Of a DNA stretch of 64,000 nucleotides, positions 49,641-58,076 are shown piece after piece. A program made the translations under genes and the position numbers. The notes below the pieces were generated by a model. It was not told where the DNA came from, made no database searches, and saw nothing but the letters and a program-made list of their open reading frames with translations. Location of the stretch: NCBI GenBank assembly GCA_964563755.1, contig CAZLYC010000009.1, positions 1 through 64,000 on the forward strand, in the 5' to 3' direction. This DNA is from JABMQF01 sp964563755 (lineage in GTDB: Archaea > Nanobdellota > Nanobdellia > Woesearchaeales > UBA11576). Positions within the stretch are counted from its first letter, which is position 1. Each line of letters starts with the position of its first letter.

Positions 49641-51830
49641 TCAGGACACTATCTCACTCAACAATTCCAGGTCAGGCAGCATCTTTTCCTTACTAAGTCC
49701 TGCTGCCTCGAAATCCTTCTTTGTCGTCGAACCAGTAAGCACGGCAGCAAAATCAAGCCCTGCTGCTTTTGATGCTAAAAAATCATCAGTGTGGTCACCG
49801 ACACTCAAGATCTCTTCCTTCCTTATGCCTCTAGATTCAAGAGTCAACAATGCTGTCTTGAACGCTTCAGGACTTGGCTTCCTCTGTTCCTTACTGTCAG
49901 GAGAGAAGATGAAATAATTCTCAGGATAACCTGCCTGCTTAAGTCTCTCCTGCGCCATATTGCTCCTGTTAGTGACTATCATCTGCACAACTCCCTTGTT
50001 CTCTAGAGTCTTGAATGTCGCAATCCCATTAGGAGTCGCGCTGTAGCCGATATTCTTCGCAGCTTCCCTGTACTTGCTAAGTATGAGCTTTGCCAAAGGC
50101 TCGCTGCCAAGATAATTATCAGGAGTGGGGAACAGCAAGTCAAACATCTCCTCAAAAGGCAGATTCTTCTTCTGCACCTCAATTATCTCAGCGTCTGACG
50201 GAACCCTGAAACGTATGAAACGAGCGACAAGCTCAGCAGTCCTCTTCAAGAGCAGCCTGACATACGCATCAGTCGCAAGAAGAGTATTATCCAAATCATA
50301 AATCACAGCACGATACTTCCTGTTCTGCTGTCTTTTCTCAACAAACACCTTTTTTTCAGGAACAACCGCGACTGTCTTGGCCTGATGACTGTCATCCATA
50401 TTCCACAATCCAGGAACTTTTATCGTCTGGTCACGCTCAGGACCTACACTGACAAGCGCAATCTCAACATTACCAAGCTTCTCAATGAGTTTTAGATAAT
50501 CCCTGCAACTATTAGGGAGCTCATCAAGATCCTTCATCATGGTGATATCTTCAGACCAACCATCAACCTCAATCCAGTCATGAGGCACACAGTGCTCAAG
50601 AACGCTTGAATCATTAGGGAAATCACGGATTATCTTACCAGGGAAATACAGCTCACCATTGAATAATCTCTTTTGGCCATTATACATGTACGAATCGCAT
50701 ATCTTTATCTTTTCAATACCTGTCAGCACGTCAAGTTTAGTGATTATGACACTCTTACCATTTATTTTAGCGGCGTGCCTTGTAAGAACAGCATCATGCC
50801 AACCGCATCTTCTGGGTCTTCCTGTTGTCGCACCATACTCCTGACCCTTCTCCCTTATTTTTTCACCTAATTCACCAAGAAGTTCAGTAGGGAAAGGACC
50901 AGAACCTACCCTTGTAACATACGCCTTCAAAATACTGTATGTCTCATCAATCCTTGAAATCCCAAGACCTGTCTTAAGGCCTCCCACAGAAGGATTTGAC
51001 GACGTGACAAAAGGATACGTGCCGTGGTCGATATCGAGCAGCAGCCCTTGAGCGCCCTCAAGAAGAATGCTCTTACCTGAAACAAGCGCATCATTCAAAG
51101 CACAGCTGGAATCAATCACATGATTCCCTATCCTCTTGCCTATAGAAACATAAATATCTGCAAGCGCTTCACTTATAGACCTGACATCATGCGCGTCACC
51201 CATGCCAAGGATGCGCTCACGATACTCATCAAAAATAGAATCCTCAGGAATCGCACTCAAGATATCCTTCATCACCTGCTCTTCTTCTGCCCTGTACAGA
51301 TAAGTGAACATGCCCAGCTTCTCATTGACATTATACTGCAACTTCTCAAGAATTATGCTCCTGTCAAAAAGATCATTAATCCTAATACCAGTACGGTGCT
51401 TCTTATCAGCATAAGCAGGACCGATACCCCTCTTAGTCGTACCAAGTTCCTTGCCCTTGCCTTTTTCCTTCTCCTGATAGCCATCATGCATTTTATGATA
51501 AGGCATAATCACGTGAGCGCCGCCGGAAATGAACAGCCTATCTGTGCTAAAACCCTTTTCTTTTAAGGTTTTCATCTCTTTTAGAAGAACAAAAAGGTCA
51601 ATGACCATGCCATTGCCAAGAATGCAATCAACATCAGGCCAGGTCATGGCTGAAGGAATCAAGTGAAAAACGTGCTTCTTGCCATTTATGTAGATAGTAT
51701 GGCCCGCATTATTGCCGCCAGTTGCTCTCGCGACGACAGAAAAACAGCCACCAGCGTAATCGATAATCTTTCCCTTGCCTTCATCGCCCCACTGACCACC
51801 AAGTATCGCAACGACCTTAGGTCCACTCAT
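49641..51830 (-). CDS. purA: Adenylosuccinate synthetase fused to a HAD-family phosphatase domain
   Basis: 729 residues. Residues 1-~470 are PurA (MSGPKVVAILGGQWGDEGKGK; GGNNAGHTIYINGKKHVFH; GRPRRCGWHDAV), which makes adenylosuccinate from IMP, Asp and GTP. A ~30-residue linker precedes residues 505-729, a HAD hydrolase: DLDNTLL (motif I, DxDxT-like), VTNRSN (II), RKPSPEAF (III), GDHTDDFLASKAAG (IV). The fusion is unusual; standard PurA is ~430. The ATG at 51830 is preferred to a GTG at 51842. It follows purB by 42 bases. Confidence 0.88.
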   Translation of the reverse strand: MSGPKVVAILGGQWGDEGKGKIIDYAGGCFSVVARATGGNNAGHTIYINGKKHVFHLIPSAMTWPDVDCILGNGMVIDLFVLLKEMKTLKEKGFSTDRLFISGGAHVIMPYHKMHDGYQEKEKGKGKELGTTKRGIGPAYADKKHRTGIRINDLFDRSIILEKLQYNVNEKLGMFTYLYRAEEEQVMKDILSAIPEDSIFDEYRERILGMGDAHDVRSISEALADIYVSIGKRIGNHVIDSSCALNDALVSGKSILLEGAQGLLLDIDHGTYPFVTSSNPSVGGLKTGLGISRIDETYSILKAYVTRVGSGPFPTELLGELGEKIREKGQEYGATTGRPRRCGWHDAVLTRHAAKINGKSVIITKLDVLTGIEKIKICDSYMYNGQKRLFNGELYFPGKIIRDFPNDSSVLEHCVPHDWIEVDGWSEDITMMKDLDELPNSCRDYLKLIEKLGNVEIALVSVGPERDQTIKVPGLWNMDDSHQAKTVAVVPEKKVFVEKRQQNRKYRAVIYDLDNTLLATDAYVRLLLKRTAELVARFIRFRVPSDAEIIEVQKKNLPFEEMFDLLFPTPDNYLGSEPLAKLILSKYREAAKNIGYSATPNGIATFKTLENKGVVQMIVTNRSNMAQERLKQAGYPENYFIFSPDSKEQRKPSPEAFKTALLTLESRGIRKEEILSVGDHTDDFLASKAAGLDFAAVLTGSTTKKDFEAAGLSKEKMLPDLELLSEIVS

Positions 51831-51872
51831 TCTCAAAAACACCCATTTTTTTCTTTTTTTTCAATAATTGAT

Positions 51873-53669
51873 TCATCTGTTAAGAGCATCAATCAACTGC
51901 ACAAGCTCAGACAGCCTCAGTATGTTAAACTCTGACTTCTTCCTGCTCACTTCCTCAAGATTGACACAAGTCATGCCTTTCTGTTTAGCCTCATTGAAAC
52001 GGGCGCCAATCACGCCGACAAAAACAGCTTCCCTGTCAGCACCCATCTCTTCAGGCCTTATCATCTTCGAAAATGATGAAGCTATACCTGAACCCGCATT
52101 TATGCCAACAATACTTATCCCTTTCTTTGAAAGCAATGAACTCACTGCCGGAAGCTCAAGTTCAAGCGCAGGATTAAGCGCATCACAATCCATCACGACT
52201 TTCCTCTTTTTTGAGACAGGAGCTTCATAATTCCCCCTGAACGAGCGCCACCTCTGCACAGACTTCTCAGCAAGCTTTACCGCATAGCCGATGTAAGTCT
52301 CCGGCCTCAGCGACTTGATCTTCTCTTTTGAATCATAATCTATACTCATCTCGTCAACAAAACTGTACAGTTCCTCAGGAGAGAAATTCTGTCCCCTTGA
52401 GAAATCCTTCATTACCTCGTAAGGCTTCTCATTGCCCTTCCTTCGTAAAAGAGTCTGCACTGCTTCAGAGAGTATGGCCCCTATAGGCGTGAGGTCTGAG
52501 AGCATCTTCTCCCTATTGACCTCTACCCTGCCAAGCTCTTCAGAAACATGAAGCACAGCAAGATAAGAATGCGCAATACCCACTCCTATTGCCCTCTGTG
52601 CTTCGTGGTCTGATAGATCTCTCTGCAGCCTGGACGCCTGAAGCTTCCAGATAAAACCAGTAAGTTTAGCATTAGCCTCGACAGCGCTTCCTTCAGCGAC
52701 TTCCATCCTCCAAGGATTTATTTTATGAGGCATAGTAGAAGAACCAACTTCATGCGACAACTTCTGCTGCACAAGATAACCCTGCGAGATGTAAAGCCAG
52801 AAATCAACAGACAAATCCCTCAAGATATTATTCACGCTTACAAGCACGCTGAACATCCTGCAAAGACCGTCATGAGGCTCAATCTGCGTAGTCATAAGGT
52901 TAGGCTCAAACCCGAGCTTCCTGATGAACTCTTCAGAAAAATGGATCCAGTCAATCTCTGGAGCCGCAAAAGCATGAGCATTATAATTCCCGACAGCGCC
53001 ATTCAGCTTCGCAGGAAGCTTCATCTTAGCAAGAGTCGTGACTTCATTCTTCAATCTCTCAACATAATTCGCCATCTCCTTGCCGAACGTTGTGGGAGTA
53101 GCAGGCTGGCCATGAGTCTTCGAAAGCATAGGCGAAGACTTCTCTGATTCAGCAAGATGAGCGAGCTTATCGACAAGACCAACCAGCGCAGGAATGTAAT
53201 TGAGTTCCATGCCGCCCCTGACCATGCAATCAATCGCGATGTTATTTATGTCTTCAGACGTCAATGCAAAATGAACCATCTCAGAAACATCATCCAAAGA
53301 CGTCCCCTTAAGCTTCATCTTTATGAAATACTCAACACTCTTGACATCATGATTAGTAGGCTTCTGGCCATTGTAGCCGAAACGGTCAATATCCTGTATG
53401 ACTTTCGCATCAGCAAGACTAAAACCACTAGCGATGCTCCTCAGGAAATCTTTCTCATCCCTTGTTAGGTCGCGTATAGCATCGAAATCATCAAGCTCAG
53501 AAAGCGAAATCAGGTACTCAACCTCAACAAAAACACGATACTTATGCAAAGCATACTCAGAAAACCAGTCAGCCAAGGGCTCGGTCATTATACGGTGCCT
53601 GCCGTCAATTGGCGAGATGGCCCTAAGAGAATGAAATGAAAGGTCCTCTGACTTAACCAACAAAACCAC
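51873..53669 (-). CDS. purB: Adenylosuccinate lyase (PurB) with a degenerate HAD-like C-terminal tail
   Basis: 598 residues, about 140 more than E. coli PurB (456). Residues 1-~480 are PurB: LRAISPIDGRH, SKTHGQPATPTTFGKEMANYV, and the signature loop GSSTMPHKINPWRMEVAEG. It splits SAICAR and adenylosuccinate. Residues 487-598 start VVMDCDALNPAL and continue IVGINAGSG and AVFVGVIGARFNEAKQKGM, which looks like HAD motifs I, II and IV without the catalytic residues. Start: GTG 53669 or TTG 53660, the latter five bases after GGCGGTGG. Confidence 0.9.
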   Translation of the reverse strand: MVLLVKSEDLSFHSLRAISPIDGRHRIMTEPLADWFSEYALHKYRVFVEVEYLISLSELDDFDAIRDLTRDEKDFLRSIASGFSLADAKVIQDIDRFGYNGQKPTNHDVKSVEYFIKMKLKGTSLDDVSEMVHFALTSEDINNIAIDCMVRGGMELNYIPALVGLVDKLAHLAESEKSSPMLSKTHGQPATPTTFGKEMANYVERLKNEVTTLAKMKLPAKLNGAVGNYNAHAFAAPEIDWIHFSEEFIRKLGFEPNLMTTQIEPHDGLCRMFSVLVSVNNILRDLSVDFWLYISQGYLVQQKLSHEVGSSTMPHKINPWRMEVAEGSAVEANAKLTGFIWKLQASRLQRDLSDHEAQRAIGVGIAHSYLAVLHVSEELGRVEVNREKMLSDLTPIGAILSEAVQTLLRRKGNEKPYEVMKDFSRGQNFSPEELYSFVDEMSIDYDSKEKIKSLRPETYIGYAVKLAEKSVQRWRSFRGNYEAPVSKKRKVVMDCDALNPALELELPAVSSLLSKKGISIVGINAGSGIASSFSKMIRPEEMGADREAVFVGVIGARFNEAKQKGMTCVNLEEVSRKKSEFNILRLSELVQLIDALNR

Positions 53670-53682
53670 CGCCTTTTAAACC

Positions 53683-53695
53683 TTTAAAAATATAC
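53683..53695 (-). promoter_or_regulatory. TATA promoter of the purB-purA unit
   Basis: Minus-strand TATATTTTTAAAGG lies about 25 bases upstream of the purB start region. It is the only clear TATA element in the 80-base gap to the helicase gene end. Confidence 0.5.
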
Positions 53696-53748
53696 TTTCA
53701 AGACATCTTGCAGTTTTATATTTATTATGATAGTGTAAACTATAGAAC

Positions 53749-55320
53749 TCAGAAATGCTCAAGAGTGTGTTGTCTCTTATCAGGCTCGACACATACTTCT
53801 TCCCCTACCTGCTTCTTGATGTCTGCCGCAACAGCCTTGCCAATAAGCTGAGTGAGAGTAGTCATGTCAGCCTTCTTCACATCGCCCAAATCCTTGATGC
53901 CTGCATTGAACAATTTCCTGGCTCTCACTCTTCCTATTCCACTAAGCTTCAGCAGCGCGATAAGCTCTTCCCTTACACCATACTTCAGCCTGAACCTTAG
54001 CTTAATTATGCTCTTGATTATATCATGGAAACTCATGAGCTTTGCTAATTCTTCCGCAGAATACAAAAGCCAATCAGCCTTGTCTATCTTGACACGAGTC
54101 TCGCCAGGACGGATATCAAACTCCTCATACAAAAACTCCTCATCCTTCTCATCAATCCATTCCATCAAGAAAAAAGAAGTCTTCACAGACGCAAGGAAAT
54201 CATCATACTCGGGCTCATAGATGCTTGGTTCTTTTTGCAGAAGCTCTGACTCGAAAGCGATGAACTTCTCAGTGAACTTATCGAACTCCTTTGTCTTGAC
54301 TTTAAGTAAAGGCCGCATCTCAAGAGTGTTGCAGACCGTCTGGAGAAGAGCGAAAGGACTCGCCACCCTATCAGTAGACCTCCTTATGCACTTGATTATG
54401 TGATGAGCAGTTATAGGATCAATATACAACTGAGCGACCCTGCGGCCAAGAAGAGTGGGCCTGATCTTTCCATCAGAATCCTCAGCAATCTCTGACGCGC
54501 TGACAAAACCATCCTTCTTCTTCATTATTATAAACTCATAATTCTCAAGAAGGTCAAGCATCTTGTCGATTATAGACGTGAGCTTCTTCATGTCCTTGAA
54601 CTGATATGCCCAGAATGTCCCAGAGAAAAAATCAATTATCTTCTTCCTGGAATCAACAAACTCAGTAGCGATGAGCGAAAGCAGGTAAGTCCTCAACACT
54701 GGCTCGACAGCCAGCTTCGAGTATATATCCTCTGGCTCTCCCTTAAGATAACGCTCACGTATCTTCTCCTTATCCTCCTCACTACCTGCGATGCAGATAG
54801 CTTCCCCGAACTTATCAAACTTAGGACGTCCAGCTCTCCCAGCCATCTGCAAATACTCAAGAACAGGGATGTACTGCATACCGCCCCAGCCAGTATCAGA
54901 GAAACGCTTAAGCTCCTTGATTATCGCGCGGAAAGCCGGCAAGTCTACTCCTGCGGCAAGAGTAGGGGTGCAACAGATTATAGATATCTTTCCCTTCCTG
55001 AAACCCTCCTCAACAATATCGCGCTGCTTATGCGTAAGACCTGAATGATGGAACGCGACACCCTTCTTTACACACCTTGACAAGCGCTCACACTGCTTAG
55101 TGGGTTTAGGGATAGCAGAGATTATATCATCAGAAAGCAAATCAAGCTCATCGCTTTTCGTCTCCATCTTGTGGGAAATATCTTCCGCGGATTTCTCAGC
55201 GCTTTTCTTGCTGCTGACAAAAACAAGAGCCTGCTTACCTAGTTTCACAGTGTCAAGAGCAAGATTCACAGTATCACTAGGAGAAGGCTGCGAGACACCG
55301 ACTGACTTTTCATGCTCCAT
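53749..55320 (-). CDS. C-terminal half of a Hel308-type helicase (RecA1 domain missing)
   Basis: 523 residues. It begins at the second RecA domain (ALVFVSSKKSAEKSA; GVAFHHSGLTHKQRDIVEEGF; EYLQMAGRAGRP = motif VI) and continues through the winged-helix, ratchet and C-terminal helix-hairpin-helix (LLKLSGIGRVRARKLFNAG) domains. Walker A, DExH and motif III, normally in the first ~190 residues of Hel308, are absent. A TATA element (TTTTTAAACT, about 55342-55352) lies just upstream of the ATG, so it may be a real half-gene or truncated pseudogene. ATPase activity is not expected alone. Confidence 0.8.
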   Translation of the reverse strand: MEHEKSVGVSQPSPSDTVNLALDTVKLGKQALVFVSSKKSAEKSAEDISHKMETKSDELDLLSDDIISAIPKPTKQCERLSRCVKKGVAFHHSGLTHKQRDIVEEGFRKGKISIICCTPTLAAGVDLPAFRAIIKELKRFSDTGWGGMQYIPVLEYLQMAGRAGRPKFDKFGEAICIAGSEEDKEKIRERYLKGEPEDIYSKLAVEPVLRTYLLSLIATEFVDSRKKIIDFFSGTFWAYQFKDMKKLTSIIDKMLDLLENYEFIIMKKKDGFVSASEIAEDSDGKIRPTLLGRRVAQLYIDPITAHHIIKCIRRSTDRVASPFALLQTVCNTLEMRPLLKVKTKEFDKFTEKFIAFESELLQKEPSIYEPEYDDFLASVKTSFFLMEWIDEKDEEFLYEEFDIRPGETRVKIDKADWLLYSAEELAKLMSFHDIIKSIIKLRFRLKYGVREELIALLKLSGIGRVRARKLFNAGIKDLGDVKKADMTTLTQLIGKAVAADIKKQVGEEVCVEPDKRQHTLEHF

Positions 55321-55496
55321 ACCAGACAAAAAGTGAAGGTAGTTTAAAAATGTTTTTTAAATACGTGAAAAACACGCTAATACTCTCTTTCTATCATATC
55401 TTTCAAAAATACAAAACTTTAAAATGAAACAACATTTTCGCAGCATAAACAAAAACAGCAGTATTCGCAAAAAATACGTAATAGGGGTGGCAAAAA

Positions 55497-56240
55497 GTGG
55501 CAGAACTGTTAACAGGAAGAGACATTCATTTCGGCATCGGCGGAAACATCGGCGCAGGAAAGACAGAATTCATCCAACAGGCACTAAAAGAGCCTAACAT
55601 GTCAATACTTCTCGCATCACTAGGCGAAGGCTACGCAGGCCTCTTGCCAAACCACAAGAAAGATTACGTCACACTAATAGAAGAAATACCCGACGGAGAA
55701 GTCTTAAGCGCATACTACAGCGACCCTAAAAGATACTCCTTCATGGCACAGACATACTTCTTCGAGCTAAGAGTCGGGAACCAGCAGAAGTTGGAAGCGA
55801 CGAAGGGAATAGTGTTCGAAGACAGGACACTCCTAGAAGACAAAGAAGTCTTCGGCAAGACACAGCACGACATGGGCTATATGTCAGACGTCGAATGGAA
55901 AGTCTACTCAGAATACGTCTACCCAAGATTCGCAAAAAGGATAGTGCAGCCACACCTCTGGGTATACCTCGAAGTCGAGGATGTGAACGTCCTCATGAAC
56001 AGGATAAAGAAGAGGGGGCGCGAAGTAGAGCAGAACATACCGCAAGACTACATCCAGAAACTCAATGACAACTACAAATCATTCTGCCAGAACTACACAG
56101 CACCGCACCTCGTCATAAATTTCTCAGAAGACAGGGACGCAAGACCAGACAAGTTCTACACAGAAAAATTCGAAGCGATGGCAGAGAAGATAAAAGAGAT
56201 AAGACGCGGCTGGAGATTCGACGGCAACGGAAAGAAGTGA
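55497..56240 (+). CDS. Deoxynucleoside kinase family protein 1
   Basis: 247 residues. P-loop GGNIGAGKT at residues 15-23, EDRTLLEDKEVF (the DRS/E-R motif in substrate binding), and IKKRGREVEQNI (lid arginines). These are features of the deoxynucleoside kinase family that phosphorylates deoxynucleosides for dNTP salvage. A GTG start follows GGGGTGG by six bases. The next gene encodes a divergent paralog, so a heterodimer is possible (as in some bacteria). Confidence 0.85.
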   Translation: MAELLTGRDIHFGIGGNIGAGKTEFIQQALKEPNMSILLASLGEGYAGLLPNHKKDYVTLIEEIPDGEVLSAYYSDPKRYSFMAQTYFFELRVGNQQKLEATKGIVFEDRTLLEDKEVFGKTQHDMGYMSDVEWKVYSEYVYPRFAKRIVQPHLWVYLEVEDVNVLMNRIKKRGREVEQNIPQDYIQKLNDNYKSFCQNYTAPHLVINFSEDRDARPDKFYTEKFEAMAEKIKEIRRGWRFDGNGKK

Positions 56241-56244
56241 AAAC

Positions 56245-57102
56245 ATGAGCGAGCTTGTAGAAAAGGTACAAAAATTCGAATCGATGAGCTCAAACGAGCT
56301 CGCGCAGAAAAGATACGACCTCGAGAAAGACTTCAGGAACTTCCTTCTTGAGAAAAAACTCATCATCGCATCCGAAGGAAACATAGGCCTAGGCAAGTCA
56401 ATGATAATAAAAGTCCTTGAGAACTATGGCATAGACCCATTCTACGAACTTGACAACAAGGGACTCGAGACACTAGACCAGCAATACAATATACCTATAG
56501 ATACGCTTCTTGCAAAGTACTATTCTGACAAGAAGATGTACTCACACCAGCTGCAAAAAGTATTCTTCGAAAGACGAGCATGCCAGCTAAGGACAGCATA
56601 CTCAATGCTCAACGCAGGAAAACTACTCGAAAAGATGGGCAAGCTGCACTCCGAAAGGATGGGCTCTGTCGGCTTTGACAGGATAATCTACGCAGACAGG
56701 CTTGTCTTTACAGAAGTCCTGCATGACCAGGGAAACTTCGATGACTGGTACTACAATGAATACCTGCGATACTTCGATTCAGAAGTCAAGAACCTACCAC
56801 AACCAGACCTATTAGTATTGCTAAAGGGAACACCTGAGTTCGCAATGAAGATGATACAATGCAGGAACAGGGATTTCGAGAAGATAGAAGAAGAGGAGAA
56901 AGGCACAGGGATAACACTAGAATTCCTGACACAATTGGGCGGCAAATTCGACACATTCGAAGCAGACATGAGAAAGAACAACTACTACCACGGCCCAATC
57001 CTGGTAGTAGACAGGGAAAAGGTCAATCCAGTGACGAAGATACCGGACGCGCTGGCATTCCTGGAATGCATCATGGAGAAGCTCGGAAAGTCATATTCTT
57101 GA
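56245..57102 (+). CDS. Deoxynucleoside kinase family protein 2
   Basis: 285 residues. P-loop ASEGNIGLGKSMII around residues 41-54, IYADRLVFTEVLHDQ as the DRx motif, and LLKGTPEFAMKMIQCRNRDFEKIEEEEKG as the lid. An N-terminal ~38-residue helical extension is present that partner 1 lacks. It starts 4 bases after partner 1, so they are an operon pair. The substrate is not deducible. Confidence 0.82.
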   Translation: MSELVEKVQKFESMSSNELAQKRYDLEKDFRNFLLEKKLIIASEGNIGLGKSMIIKVLENYGIDPFYELDNKGLETLDQQYNIPIDTLLAKYYSDKKMYSHQLQKVFFERRACQLRTAYSMLNAGKLLEKMGKLHSERMGSVGFDRIIYADRLVFTEVLHDQGNFDDWYYNEYLRYFDSEVKNLPQPDLLVLLKGTPEFAMKMIQCRNRDFEKIEEEEKGTGITLEFLTQLGGKFDTFEADMRKNNYYHGPILVVDREKVNPVTKIPDALAFLECIMEKLGKSYS

Positions 57103-57161
57103 TAATAAGCACTATAAACCCATCCTGACCTATTTTAACGCTTGATGGAATAGTGCGAAAG

Positions 57162-57170
57162 TTTTATAAA
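57162..57170 (+). promoter_or_regulatory. TATA promoter of tRNA-Asn
   Basis: TTTTATAAA is centred about 40 bases upstream of the tRNA 5' end, consistent with a TSS a few bases before the mature end. Confidence 0.5.
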
Positions 57171-57205
57171 TGCCCTGAATCCGCACATTAGCAGGTATAT
57201 CAATT

Positions 57206-57278
57206 GCCCCTATAGCTTAGCGGTTGGAGCGTGCGGCTGTTAACCGCAAGGTCACCAGTTCGAATCTGGTTAGGGGCG
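57206..57278 (+). tRNA. tRNA-Asn (anticodon GTT)
   Basis: 73 bases. Acceptor GCCCCTA pairs with TAGGGGC, discriminator G. The anticodon stem TGCGG/CCGCA encloses loop CTGTTAA with anticodon GTT (57239-57241). The T arm has TTCGAAT. No CCA is encoded. Confidence 0.95.
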
Positions 57279-57375
57279 CTTATACTTCCAAAGCTTTAAC
57301 GAAAGCTTTGATGCAAAAGGTGCGGCGTTCGCTCGCTGTTGCTTGCTCAGCCACACTATACTAATTTTTTTACAT

Positions 57376-57471
57376 GAGCCCGTAGCTTAGTCTGGAGGGC
57401 AAACACGCCCGGGCAACTGGAGTGCTCGACTGATAATCGAGAGGTCCCGAGTTCAAATCTCGGCGGGCTCA
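57376..57471 (+). tRNA. tRNA-Ile (anticodon GAT) with an insertion of about 22-25 bases in the D-loop
   Basis: Acceptor GAGCCCG/CGGGCTC with discriminator A, anticodon stem CTCGA/TCGAG enclosing CTGATAA (GAT), T arm CCGAG/CTCGG with TTCAAAT: a standard tRNA apart from the D arm. Between the D stem strands (GCTT and GAGT) lie about 30 bases instead of 8-10. The insert is bounded by CTGGAG at 57392-57397 and 57417-57422. Total 96 bases. It could be a non-canonical intron or an expanded D-loop; no CCA encoded. Confidence 0.85.
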
Positions 57472-57486
57472 CTTATTATTCTAGAA

Positions 57487-58002
57487 TCACATATTGATGA
57501 TATACAAAGCGATAAGATTTGTCATCATCGCGACAATGACAAAGAAACCGAAGTTCAGGAGTATATCGGTAAGCACCATCTTCCTGCTGCGCTTGAGCCT
57601 CCTTCCGACATATGTGCTTCCCAACGGAAGACCATAGATGAAAATCAGCGAAGCTATTATTATGAAAAGATCCATGTTCTTCGCAGCGAAGAAATACGCG
57701 ACACCCATCAGGAAATACGCGAGCTGGTTGATTGGCGTAGTCTCAGAAGTGAAATAGAGCGAGACACTGGCGACAACACCTAAAAGTATAAGCACGAAAA
57801 GATTCGCGCCATAACTGTAAAGTAGGATAAGCGCCATGAAAACCATAAGCGTGTTCATCAATGCCTTGAAGTACTGCTTGCCTGGCTTAAGCTCTTCTGG
57901 AGCGATGAACGCAAGAAGAGCGCCGACATAGACGCCTGAGAATGTGAAAAGCAATGTCACAAGATACGTAATCATGTATGACAATCCTGAAGTAAAGACC
58001 AA
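57487..58002 (-). CDS. Small polytopic membrane protein
   Basis: 171 residues with five to six membrane segments (for example MITYLVTLLFTFSGVYVGALLAFIA and NFGFFVIVAMMTNLIALYII). The TTG at 58002 is chosen because GAGGTGG lies six bases upstream; the ATG at 58007 is in another frame. No family recognised. The gap between it and the next upstream gene is small. Confidence 0.7.
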   Translation of the reverse strand: MVFTSGLSYMITYLVTLLFTFSGVYVGALLAFIAPEELKPGKQYFKALMNTLMVFMALILLYSYGANLFVLILLGVVASVSLYFTSETTPINQLAYFLMGVAYFFAAKNMDLFIIIASLIFIYGLPLGSTYVGRRLKRSRKMVLTDILLNFGFFVIVAMMTNLIALYIINM

Positions 58003-58076
58003 ACCATTCCACCTCTTTATTGAGGTGTTTATAAGCTAAGGGTATTTAAATATTTTGATTGGAAATAGACTTTCAA

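Noticed and set aside
57300..57345. AAAGCTTT inverted repeat between the tRNAs as an attachment site
   Set aside because: Too short and AT-simple; no integrase or tRNA-end duplication is present.
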